This document shows positions 1 through 6,098 of a stretch of DNA of 7,676 bases, piece after piece. Under the pieces are notes generated by a model, which searched no databases, was not told the DNA's origin, and was given only the letters and a program-made list of their open reading frames with translations. The translations under genes were made by a program, and so were the position numbers. How positions within the stretch are numbered: the stretch's first letter is position 1; every line of letters begins with the position of its first letter. The DNA is taken from contig QKFK01000007.1 of NCBI GenBank assembly GCA_003252195.1, positions 1 to 7,676 of the forward strand, in the 5' to 3' direction. The DNA comes from Rhodospirillales bacterium (lineage in GTDB: Bacteria > Pseudomonadota > Alphaproteobacteria > QKFK01 > SZUA-500).

Positions 1-23
1 AAGGTTGTCGCCTTGCTCTTTTT
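1..23 (+). terminator. Right-hand part of a probable rho-independent terminator of an upstream gene
   Basis: The window opens with AAGG, a short loop, then CCTTGCTC followed by five T (19-23). AAGG (1-4) pairs with CCTT (11-14), with a possible T5-G10 wobble inside. The rest of the right arm (GCTC, 15-18) would pair with GAGC just left of the window, which cannot be seen. Stem followed by a T-run fits an intrinsic terminator for a + strand gene ending just upstream. Only part of the stem is visible, so this is an inference. Confidence 0.4.
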
Positions 24-51
24 GCGTATGTAAACATAATTTTAATGTTCT

Positions 52-81
52 TTGTCTAAGATAAGCTAGAAGTTGTTTAAA
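52..81 (+). promoter_or_regulatory. Weak candidate sigma-70-type promoter for dgt-argS-SPOR
   Basis: TTGTCT (52-57) and TTTAAA (76-81) are separated by 18 nt, and each matches 4 of 6 bases of the -35/-10 consensus. A promoter is expected here because a terminator-like structure precedes it and no gene occupies 24-103. In such AT-rich DNA boxes like these arise easily, so the exact position is a guess. Confidence 0.25.
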
Positions 82-103
82 TATATCCTAAGGCCACGGA
101 TAA

Positions 104-1282
104 ATGAAGCACATTAAAAGGGCAGAATACGCCTGCAAATATGAGGAAACTAGAGGTCGTCTTTATGATGAACCACCATCTTTAACCCGCACACCGTTTG
201 AGCGGGATAGGGATAGGATTATTCACTCAGCAGCGTTTCGTTGCTTAAAGTCAAAAACTCAAGTGTTTTTGTATCACGAAGGTGAAAATTATCGCACCAG
301 ATTAACCCATTCGTTAGAAGTTTCACAAATTGCAAGAAGTGTAGGTTTGAGCCTAGGATTAGACGAAGCATTGTGCGAAACTTTGGCTTTGGCGCACGAC
401 TTGGGGCACCCTCCATTTGGGCATGCAGGTGAACGCGAGCTTAAAGAATGTATGAAAAATTATGGTGGTTTCGATCATAATGCGCATTCACTTCGCGTGG
501 TGACATATCTAGAAAAAAGATATCCTCGTTTTGATGGGCTTAACCTTTCATGGGAAACTTTAGAAGGTCTTGTAAAGCACAATGGTCCGTTAATTAAAGA
601 AGGCATTAAATGTGACGTGCCTACAGTTATTAAAGATTTTAATGCTCTATATGATTTAGAGCTAGATAGTTATTCATCAGGAGAGGCACAAGTCGCGGCA
701 ATTTCTGATGATATTGCCTATAACAACCATGATATTGATGATGCGTATCATGCAGGTATTTTGAGTATAGAAGACTTAAAAGAAGCTCCATTGATTGGAG
801 AAAAGCTTCATGAGGTGGTTAAAGAATATCCTCATGCAGATAAGTCTCGCATTATTCATGAAGCTGTAAGACGCTTAATTAATAGCATGATTTATGACTT
901 GGTTGAGGCGAGTAAAGAACGCATATTAGAAAGTGGGGTAAAATCGGCTCATGATATCAGGTCTCTTAATTATACGCTGGTTAATTTCTCGCCAGAAATG
1001 GAAAAACAAAACTTTGCCTTAAAGGATTATCTTTTCCCTCATGTTTATCGTCATTACAAAGTTAATCGTATGACTAATAAAGCACAAAGAGTGATTAGAG
1101 AATTATTTGAGCTGTTTTTAGAATATCCAAAATTGTTGCCAACTGAGTTTAGAGATTTAGCAGAGCATGCTGAAGATAAAAAGGCGGTTGCTCGCATTGT
1201 TTCTGACTATATTGCAGGGCTTACTGACACATCATCGATTGATGAGCATACAAAGTTATTTGACCCTAAGGTTCGCCCATGA
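104..1282 (+). CDS. dgt: Deoxyguanosinetriphosphate triphosphohydrolase-like protein (dGTPase type 2 subfamily, HD domain)
   Basis: Cytosolic HD-superfamily enzyme of the dGTPase family, which hydrolyses dGTP or other dNTPs to the deoxynucleoside plus triphosphate and so trims dNTP pools. The 392-residue length is normal for the type 2 (dGTPase-like) subfamily. The metal-binding set is visible: H69 in RLTHSLEVSQIAR, H98-D99 in AHDLGHPPFGHAGE, and an Asp of the SDDIAY motif (D202/D203). The N-terminal RTPFERDRDRIIHSAAFRCL signature (about 29-48) and the SYSSGEAQVAAISDDIAY stretch are typical. The chosen ATG has AAGG (90-93) about 10 nt upstream and gives the expected family N-terminus. The gene ends in an ATGA overlap with argS, indicating co-transcription and translational coupling. 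Substrate preference within the family cannot be told from sequence; family identity is secure. Confidence 0.95.
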   Translation: MKHIKRAEYACKYEETRGRLYDEPPSLTRTPFERDRDRIIHSAAFRCLKSKTQVFLYHEGENYRTRLTHSLEVSQIARSVGLSLGLDEALCETLALAHDLGHPPFGHAGERELKECMKNYGGFDHNAHSLRVVTYLEKRYPRFDGLNLSWETLEGLVKHNGPLIKEGIKCDVPTVIKDFNALYDLELDSYSSGEAQVAAISDDIAYNNHDIDDAYHAGILSIEDLKEAPLIGEKLHEVVKEYPHADKSRIIHEAVRRLINSMIYDLVEASKERILESGVKSAHDIRSLNYTLVNFSPEMEKQNFALKDYLFPHVYRHYKVNRMTNKAQRVIRELFELFLEYPKLLPTEFRDLAEHAEDKKAVARIVSDYIAGLTDTSSIDEHTKLFDPKVRP

Positions 1283-3027
1283 ATTATTTTAACCAAATAA
1301 GGGCAGATATAATTGCTCAATTAACCCAATTAGTTGCTGAAGGTAAATTGCCACAAGCACTAGATTTTAGTGCGGTTTGTGCCGAGCCTCCAAGAGATGC
1401 AAGCCATGGAGACGTGGCGACAAATGCTGCAATGGTATTGTGCAAACAAGCAGGTGCAAAACCACGTGATATTGCAATGTTATTATCTGAAAAGCTTGAG
1501 ACTATAGATTACATTGAGAAGGTAGATATTGCAGGGCCTGGGTTTGTTAATTTGCGCCTGAAGGCAAGCTTTTGGGAAGCTCAGCTAAAAGATATCTTGT
1601 TAAGCGGAACTAGTTACGGTAGCTCAGATTTAGGTAATGGCAAAAAGATAAATATTGAATATGTATCGGCAAACCCAACTGGACCAATGCATATTGGGCA
1701 CAGTAGGGGGGCGATTTTTGGTGATGCTTTAGCTTCATTAATGCAAAAAGCTGGTTTTGATGTAACCAGAGAATATTATGTAAATGATGCAGGTTCACAA
1801 ATTGATGTTTTGGCGCGCTCTCTTCATATGCGTTATCGCGAAGCTCATGGTGAAAATATTGGCGAAATTCCAGCTGGTTTATACCCTGGGGAATATGTTA
1901 AAGATGCGGCAAAGAAACTAGTAGCTTGTGATGGTGATAAGTGGCTTGGTAAAGAAGAAGACGAATTTTTGTTGCCATTAAGAGTTTTTGCAGTTGGTGC
2001 AATGCTTGAGATGATAAAAGAAGACTTAGCCGCAATTGGAATAAAGTTTGATGTTTTCTTCTCAGAAAATGAGATGATTAAACGTGGTGATGTGAAAAAA
2101 GCTATTGATGAGCTAAGTCAGCAGGGTTTGCTTTATGAAGGTGTTTTAGAGCCTCCAAAAGGCAAATTACCCGATGATTGGGAGCCTCGTCCACAAACAT
2201 TATTTAAAGCTAGTGAGTTTGGCGATGATGTTGATAGAGCTTTAAAGAAATCGGACGGCACATATACATATTTTGCATCGGATATTGCTTATCATGAAGA
2301 CAAATATAAGCGTGGCTATAAGCATATGATAGATGTTTGGGGCGCAGATCATGGTGGCTATGTAAAAAGAATGAAGGCTGCGATAAAGGCATTTAGTAAT
2401 GACGAAGCAGAGTTAGATGTTAAATTATGCCAGATGGTTAATTTGTTAGATAACGGTGCACCTGTAAAGATGTCAAAGAGAGCAGGCAAGTTTGTAACTT
2501 TAAGAGATATGATAGATGCAGTGGGCAAAGACGTTATGCGTTTTATTATGCTCACCCGCAAAAATGATGCTCAGTTAGATTTTGACTTAACCAAAGTTTT
2601 AGAGCAATCAAAAGATAATCCAGTATTTTATGTTCAATATGCACATGCAAGATGCCATTCTGTGCTACGCAAGGGTGAAGAAATATTGAACAAAAAATTG
2701 TCAGCAAATGAGTTGGCAGAAGCTGATTTTGCTTTGTTAAGTGATGAAAGTGAAATGGCTATTATAAAATTTATGTCTCAATGGCCTAGAGTGATAGAAG
2801 GTGCAGCAGAAAATTCTGAACCTCACCGTATTGCGTATTATCTGGGTGATTTAGCCGCCATGTTCCACGGGTTGTGGAATAAGGGAAGAGACGATGTTCA
2901 GCTCCGCTTTTTAGATGAGTCAAATTTGGAGTTGACTAAGGCAAGGTTAGCCCTAGTTATAGCAATAGCAGGGGTTGTTGCTTCAGGTTTAGAGGTTTTT
3001 GGAGTTGAACCAGTTAAGGAGATGTAA
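1279..3027 (+). CDS. argS: Arginyl-tRNA synthetase
   Basis: Class I aminoacyl-tRNA synthetase; it attaches arginine to tRNA-Arg in the cytosol using ATP. At 582 residues it is full length. The order is as expected: an N-terminal Add-1-type tRNA-binding domain (about 1-95, with HGDVATNAAM near residue 43), the Rossmann catalytic core opening with SANPTGPMHIGHSRG (HIGH at 138-141), the second signature loop VKMSKRAG (397-401), and a C-terminal all-alpha anticodon-binding domain (about 445-582) with VQYAHAR near 452. KMSKR in place of KMSKS, and the insert around residues 290-315 (EPPKGKLPDDWEPRPQTLF), are usual for alphaproteobacterial ArgS. The ATG overlaps the dgt stop by 4 nt, so translation is probably coupled. 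No frameshift or missing motif is seen. Confidence 0.98.
   Translation: MNYFNQIRADIIAQLTQLVAEGKLPQALDFSAVCAEPPRDASHGDVATNAAMVLCKQAGAKPRDIAMLLSEKLETIDYIEKVDIAGPGFVNLRLKASFWEAQLKDILLSGTSYGSSDLGNGKKINIEYVSANPTGPMHIGHSRGAIFGDALASLMQKAGFDVTREYYVNDAGSQIDVLARSLHMRYREAHGENIGEIPAGLYPGEYVKDAAKKLVACDGDKWLGKEEDEFLLPLRVFAVGAMLEMIKEDLAAIGIKFDVFFSENEMIKRGDVKKAIDELSQQGLLYEGVLEPPKGKLPDDWEPRPQTLFKASEFGDDVDRALKKSDGTYTYFASDIAYHEDKYKRGYKHMIDVWGADHGGYVKRMKAAIKAFSNDEAELDVKLCQMVNLLDNGAPVKMSKRAGKFVTLRDMIDAVGKDVMRFIMLTRKNDAQLDFDLTKVLEQSKDNPVFYVQYAHARCHSVLRKGEEILNKKLSANELAEADFALLSDESEMAIIKFMSQWPRVIEGAAENSEPHRIAYYLGDLAAMFHGLWNKGRDDVQLRFLDESNLELTKARLALVIAIAGVVASGLEVFGVEPVKEM
3015..3021 (+). promoter_or_regulatory. Ribosome binding site of the SPOR gene, inside the end of argS
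   Basis: TAAGGAG lies inside the last argS codons, 9 nt before the ATG at 3031. It supports that start and shows the SPOR gene is translated as part of the dgt-argS unit. Confidence 0.7.
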
Positions 3028-3030
3028 GAG

Positions 3031-3903
3031 ATGAGCGAAGAATTTGAGAGAAAAGACGATGATTTTTTAGCTGAATTCAGAGAAAGGGTATCAGTAGATC
3101 CATTTAAAGAATTAGAGGCTAAAGAAGTTGTAAAAGAAAAAAAATCTAAAGGCGTGCTTTTTGGTATAGCTGTAGGTGTGATTATAGCTGCTGTTGGTGG
3201 TTATAAAGTATATCAAACATCATTAGATAAAAATTTAGGTGGTGGAGAAGTGCCTGTTATTAAGCGCTCAGATTCACCTGTTAAGGTTAAGCCTGCTGAA
3301 CCAGGTGGAATGGATGTTCCAAATCGTGATAAGTCAGTATATTCACGTATTGGCGGGGTTGAAGATGATGCCGTGGTTGAAAATGTGCTTCCTCCTCCAG
3401 AAGAACCAGAAATCCCACCAGAATTGTTGGCAGAAGCTAATAATACGCCAGTTGCAGAAGAGCCAAAGGCTGAAATAGTTGTAGAAAAAGCTCCTACTCC
3501 AGCTCCTGTTAAGGTTGAGCCTAAGGTAGTTGAAACTGTTAAAAAGGTAGAACCAGCTCCTGCACCTGTAAAAGTTGCTGAAGCTCCTAAGGTGGTTGAA
3601 GCGGTTAAAAAAGCAGAGCCTGTTGCAGCTGTTGCTACAAATGAAATAGCTAAAGGAGCATGGCAAGTTCAGATGGGTTCATCAAAGAACAAAGCTGCTT
3701 TAGAAAAAACATGGGCTTCATTAAAGCTTAAACACAAAGCATTATTAGCAGACAAACCATATGAAATTATGGAAGCTAAAGTTGGTAAAGATACTTATTA
3801 CCGTTTGCGTGTAGGAGCATTTAAAGCCAGAACAGAATCAAACGATTTCTGCACTGAGCTCAAAAAAGTTAAGATTGAATGCTATAGCGCACAGAAAAAA
3901 TAA
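3031..3903 (+). CDS. SPOR domain-containing membrane-anchored protein
   Basis: Predicted bitopic inner-membrane protein of 290 residues. It has an acidic/charged cytoplasmic N-terminus (1-40), one transmembrane helix (about 41-62, GVLFGIAVGVIIAAVGGYKVY), a long low-complexity periplasmic linker rich in Pro, Ala, Val, Lys and Glu (about 70-207), and a C-terminal SPOR domain (about 209-287) beginning GAWQVQMGSSKN and including YYRLRVGAFKAR. C274 and C284 sit where paired cysteines are common in SPOR domains. SPOR domains bind denuded septal glycan strands (family knowledge), so a division or cell-wall role is likely but not proven here. The linker carries two copies of a roughly 20-residue unit (154-197). 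In related genomes this gene sits between argS and nagZ, as expected here on its 5' side. It starts 3 nt after argS and is closed by a strong terminator. Confidence 0.88.
   Translation: MSEEFERKDDDFLAEFRERVSVDPFKELEAKEVVKEKKSKGVLFGIAVGVIIAAVGGYKVYQTSLDKNLGGGEVPVIKRSDSPVKVKPAEPGGMDVPNRDKSVYSRIGGVEDDAVVENVLPPPEEPEIPPELLAEANNTPVAEEPKAEIVVEKAPTPAPVKVEPKVVETVKKVEPAPAPVKVAEAPKVVEAVKKAEPVAAVATNEIAKGAWQVQMGSSKNKAALEKTWASLKLKHKALLADKPYEIMEAKVGKDTYYRLRVGAFKARTESNDFCTELKKVKIECYSAQKK
3490..3621 (+). repeat. Imperfect tandem repeat in the SPOR-protein linker (two units of about 21-22 codons)
   Basis: Residues 154-175 and 176-197 share the pattern PAPVKV..(E/A)PKVVE.VKK.EP. The DNA copies have diverged at many third positions, so the duplication is not recent or has drifted. 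Low-complexity Pro/Ala/Lys linkers are common between the membrane helix and SPOR domain, where they span the periplasm. Confidence 0.7.
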
Positions 3904-3920
3904 TAAGTTATATTTTGCGA

Positions 3921-3953
3921 AGCAAGGTGGGTTTTCCCGCCTTGTTTTGTTTT
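3921..3953 (+). terminator. Rho-independent terminator after the SPOR gene
   Basis: CAAGGTGGG (3923-3931), a TTTT loop (3932-3935) and CCCGCCTTG (3936-3944) form a 9-bp stem with one T-G wobble, extendable by two weak pairs (3921-3922 with 3945-3946). The T-rich run TTTTGTTTT (3945-3953) follows. It starts 17 nt after the SPOR stop codon. This separates dgt-argS-SPOR from the M50-tat block. Confidence 0.9.
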
Positions 3954-3965
3954 AAACCCATAAGC

Positions 3966-3994
3966 TTGCTTTGGTGCAATATAGTAACTATATT
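3966..3994 (+). promoter_or_regulatory. Probable sigma-70-type promoter of the M50-tatABC-serS-surE block
   Basis: TTGCTT (3966-3971, 4 of 6 to TTGACA) and TATATT (3989-3994, 5 of 6 to TATAAT) are separated by the ideal 17 nt. The pair lies directly after a terminator and before a gene with a clear ribosome binding site, where a promoter is required. An alternative -10, TATTAT (3991-3996), would give a 19-nt spacer. Transcription would start near 4001-4004, leaving a leader of about 20 nt. Confidence 0.55.
3978..3994. promoter_or_regulatory. Perfect 17-bp palindrome overlapping the promoter spacer and -10 box (candidate operator)
   Basis: AATATAGT (3978-3985), a central A (3986), then ACTATATT (3987-3994): two perfect 8-nt inverted arms. 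It fills the spacer and the -10 box of the proposed promoter, where a dimeric repressor would block RNA polymerase. The regulator is unknown, and AT-rich composition makes chance palindromes more likely. Confidence 0.35.
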
Positions 3995-4020
3995 ATGCCT
4001 AAGATAAACACGGAGCGAAT

Positions 4021-4698
4021 ATGATTTCTAATATTAACCTTACCGCCATAGCTTTAATGGCTTTGCCAATTATTTTATCAGTTACATTGCACGAGATAGC
4101 TCATGGATATGTGGCATATTTACGTGGTGATAACACCGCAAAAAACATGGGTAGATTATCGTTAAATCCATTTCGTCATGTTGATTTGTTAGGCACTATC
4201 ATATTGCCTTTAATTTTGTTTGTTACACATGCTCCATTTATGTTTGGTTGGGCAAAGCCTGTACCAGTTAATTTTGCAGCATTAAAAAAGCCCAAACAAG
4301 ATATGATATGGGTGTCAATAGCAGGGCCTCTGACTAATATCTTGTTATTTATAATCTCATTATCATTGCTGGTGTTTTTATCAGGTGCAGAAACCGAGGT
4401 TAATGACACATTTGCTATGTTGTTGGTTAATATGATGATTTTTAATCTAATGCTGGCTTTGTTTAATTTGATACCACTTCCACCACTTGATGGTTCAAAA
4501 GTAGTAATGGGGCTATTGCCAATGCCACTAGCAAGAAAATATGCCTCAATTGAAAGATATGGCATGCTTCCAATTTTATTTTTATTGATGATTTTGCCAT
4601 GGATAGGAAGCAAAATTGGGGTTAATCTTGATTTTGTATCTATATATTTGTCACATGCTGTAAAATTTATAATGCAACAAATCTCAACCTTATTATAA
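4021..4698 (+). CDS. Site-2 protease family protein (peptidase M50)
   Basis: Predicted polytopic inner-membrane zinc metalloprotease of 225 residues, the usual size of the compact prokaryotic S2P-like group without a PDZ domain. The zinc motif HEIAH is at 24-28 inside the first hydrophobic segment. The second signature, with the third metal ligand, is IPLPPLDGSKV (D157). GRLSLNPFRHVDLLGTI (44-60), FGWAKPVPVN (75-84) and SIAGPLTN (99-106) are diagnostic of this subfamily. Further hydrophobic segments lie near 8-24, 56-75, 98-120, 130-152 and 182-198. CGGAG (4011-4015) lies 5 nt before the ATG and supports the start. Family members cleave membrane-embedded substrates such as anti-sigma factors or signal peptide remnants; the substrate here is unknown. 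It heads the tat block, with a 44-nt gap to tatA, in the place where relatives often have nagZ-scpA-scpB. Confidence 0.93.
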   Translation: MISNINLTAIALMALPIILSVTLHEIAHGYVAYLRGDNTAKNMGRLSLNPFRHVDLLGTIILPLILFVTHAPFMFGWAKPVPVNFAALKKPKQDMIWVSIAGPLTNILLFIISLSLLVFLSGAETEVNDTFAMLLVNMMIFNLMLALFNLIPLPPLDGSKVVMGLLPMPLARKYASIERYGMLPILFLLMILPWIGSKIGVNLDFVSIYLSHAVKFIMQQISTLL

Positions 4699-4742
4699 TA
4701 TGGCAATAGTTAGTTTTTAAAAAATAGAAAGGTATCTGTATA

Positions 4743-4919
4743 ATGTGGTCTGGTTCAATGGAATGGATTGTTATTTTATTAGTTGTTGTGGTGTTATTCG
4801 GAGCAGGAAAAATACCTAAAATAGCAGAAGATATGGGTAAGGCTATTGGTTCTTTCAAAAAAGGTCTGAAAGATGGAAATAAAGCTTTAGAAGACAAAGA
4901 TACAGAAAAAGAAGAATAA
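4743..4919 (+). CDS. tatA: Sec-independent (twin-arginine) protein translocase subunit TatA
   Basis: A small gene (58 residues). TatA oligomers form or thin the membrane at the Tat pore through which folded twin-arginine precursors cross the inner membrane. There is one N-terminal transmembrane helix (about 7-19, EWIVILLVVVVLF), the invariant FG hinge (F19-G20) in LFGAGKIPKIAEDMGK, an amphipathic helix (about 22-45, with SFKKGLKDG) and a short acidic tail ending EKEE. It is shorter than most TatA proteins (typically 65-90 residues) but retains every core element; only the disordered tail is reduced. AGAAAGG (4726-4732) lies 10 nt upstream of the ATG. It sits between the M50 gene and tatB, with 3 nt to tatB. 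Assignment as TatA rather than TatB/TatE rests on GxGKIP, length and position. Confidence 0.95.
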   Translation: MWSGSMEWIVILLVVVVLFGAGKIPKIAEDMGKAIGSFKKGLKDGNKALEDKDTEKEE

Positions 4920-4922
4920 TCG

Positions 4923-5321
4923 ATGTTTGATGTTGGAGGAGCAGAGCTAGCTGTTGCAGCCTTGGTTGCTCTTTTGGTCGTAAAACCCGAAGATGCTCCT
5001 AAGATGATGCGCAAATTTGGCAGAACATGGCAAAAAATTCGTAAAGCAACTTGGGGTATAACCGATAAGTTTGAAGAATGGTTAGACGAAGACGAACAAG
5101 TTAATTATAGCGATATTTATAATGTCGAAAAATATGACCAAATACCAATAGATGAAGAGTTTAAGAATGATTTAGCTTCTCAGCATCCGATAGTTAATGA
5201 AATTTATGGTAAAGATGACGAAAAAAACTCAAAGCCCAAAAAAAGCTCTGCTAAAAAACGCAAAACAACAAAAAAAACAGCAACAAAGCCACGAGCAAGA
5301 ACAGCCAAGTCAAACAAATAA
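4923..5321 (+). CDS. tatB: Sec-independent (twin-arginine) protein translocase subunit TatB
   Basis: TatB joins TatC in the receptor complex that binds twin-arginine signal peptides at the inner membrane. It begins MFDVGGAEL, as TatB proteins do, with E8 conserved. The transmembrane helix is about 6-20, followed by KPEDAP (21-26) and an amphipathic helix (about 27-56, PKMMRKFGRTWQKIRKATW). The usual hinge Gly before P22 is replaced by K21. After an acidic segment (51-59) and a linker, the last 29 residues (104-132) hold 14 Lys/Arg and no acidic residue, mixed with Ala, Ser, Thr and Pro, resembling a histone H1 tail. This tail is encoded by the poly-A-rich stretch 5232-5318, where the tatC frame is also open. 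No strong Shine-Dalgarno is seen; the start lies 3 nt after tatA, so coupling is likely. Confidence 0.93.
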   Translation: MFDVGGAELAVAALVALLVVKPEDAPKMMRKFGRTWQKIRKATWGITDKFEEWLDEDEQVNYSDIYNVEKYDQIPIDEEFKNDLASQHPIVNEIYGKDDEKNSKPKKSSAKKRKTTKKTATKPRARTAKSNK

Positions 5322-5343
5322 GACAAATAATGATAATGCTGAA

Positions 5344-6087
5344 ATGAGCTTGATTGAGCATGTTGCAGAATTACGCAGGCGATTGTTATATTGCTTTGTT
5401 AGCCTATTGGTCGGTTTTTTAGTTTGCTATAATTTTGCTGGAAGCATTATAAATTTTTTAATGGCACCTTTAGCCGATATTATGAGCCAAGTTGGTGGCT
5501 CAACCAATCGTATGATTTATACAGATTTAACCGAAGGTTTCTTTACTCATCTTAAAGCAGGTTTCTTTGGGGCTATTATTATCTCTGTGCCAGTGTTTAT
5601 ATATAATCTTTGGGCATTTGTTGCTCCTGGGCTATATAAAGATGAGAGAAAGGCTTTCTTTCCATTTTTGTTAGCATCTCCAATTCTGTTTATGTTGGGG
5701 GCATCTTTAGTTTATTTTGGAATTATTCCGCTAGCATGGAAATTTTTATTGGGTTTTCAAGCAAGTTCTGCTGATATGGTTATGCCTGTGCAATTAGAGG
5801 CAAGAGTCGCAGATTATTTGTCTTTAATTATAAATTTGATAATAGGCTTTGGTGTTTGCTTCCAAATGCCACTTGTTATAATTCTGCTTGTTTGGGCAGG
5901 GTTAATTAGTGTTGCTACATTGGTTAAAACAAGGCGTTATGCGGTTGTTACTATATTTGTAATATCTGCATTTGCCACTCCTCCAGATGTTATAAGCCAA
6001 ATCGGTTTGGCGCTCCCATTATTACTTTTATATGAAGTTTCTCTTTTTGCCTCTTCGATGGTTGAAAAAAGAAGAGAAAGGCAGTAA
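5344..6087 (+). CDS. tatC: Sec-independent (twin-arginine) protein translocase subunit TatC
   Basis: Core receptor of the Tat translocase: a six-helix inner-membrane protein that reads the twin-arginine signal peptide. From this start it has 247 residues, the family norm. It opens MSLIEHVAELRRRLL, where E9 matches the signal-peptide-contact Glu (E15 in E. coli). The cytoplasmic loop AFVAPGLYKDERKA (91-104) carries the second key Glu (E101, matching E103). ATPPD (211-215) precedes the last helices. Hydrophobic segments are about 14-32, 68-90, 107-130, 158-183, 197-210 and 218-236. The frame is open upstream to 5197, but that start would overlap tatB by 125 nt, has no ribosome binding site and adds a polar 49-residue extension, so the ATG at 5344 is preferred. 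It too lacks a clear Shine-Dalgarno. A five-codon mini-ORF (5330-5347) ends in an ATGA overlap with this start, a possible reinitiation route. Confidence 0.93.
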   Translation: MSLIEHVAELRRRLLYCFVSLLVGFLVCYNFAGSIINFLMAPLADIMSQVGGSTNRMIYTDLTEGFFTHLKAGFFGAIIISVPVFIYNLWAFVAPGLYKDERKAFFPFLLASPILFMLGASLVYFGIIPLAWKFLLGFQASSADMVMPVQLEARVADYLSLIINLIIGFGVCFQMPLVIILLVWAGLISVATLVKTRRYAVVTIFVISAFATPPDVISQIGLALPLLLLYEVSLFASSMVEKRRERQ

Positions 6088-6098
6088 AAATAAAAGGC

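Noticed and set aside
1..37. Possible divergent minus-strand gene starting at the CAT at 35-37 (MFTYAKRARRQP...)
   Set aside because: Only 12 codons fit in the window, there is no Shine-Dalgarno, and the residues match no protein I recognise. The same bases read better as the end of a terminator.
3239..3478. 79-codon + strand frame inside the SPOR gene
   Set aside because: It is an alternative frame of a well-supported gene, with no ribosome binding site or domain.
3343..3666. 107-codon minus-strand frame opposite the SPOR linker
   Set aside because: Composition is Ser/Phe/Asn/Trp/Arg-rich, which is just the complement of the Pro/Ala/Lys/Val/Glu linker codons. There is no ribosome binding site and no domain.
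4176..4706. 176-codon minus-strand frame opposite the M50 gene
   Set aside because: It is the mirror of a clearly coding membrane-protein gene with intact catalytic motifs. The product is Ile/Asn/Ser-rich with no recognisable family.
4667..5014. 115-codon minus-strand frame across tatA and the start of tatB
   Set aside because: It lies opposite two convincing Tat genes and has no family similarity, so it is treated as a shadow frame.
5197..5343. 49-residue N-terminal extension of TatC from the ATG at 5197
   Set aside because: It would overlap tatB by 125 nt, has no ribosome binding site, and is a Lys/Gln/Asn-rich poly-A by-product. Homology begins at MSLIEH (5344). The open frame is kept only as a slippage finding.
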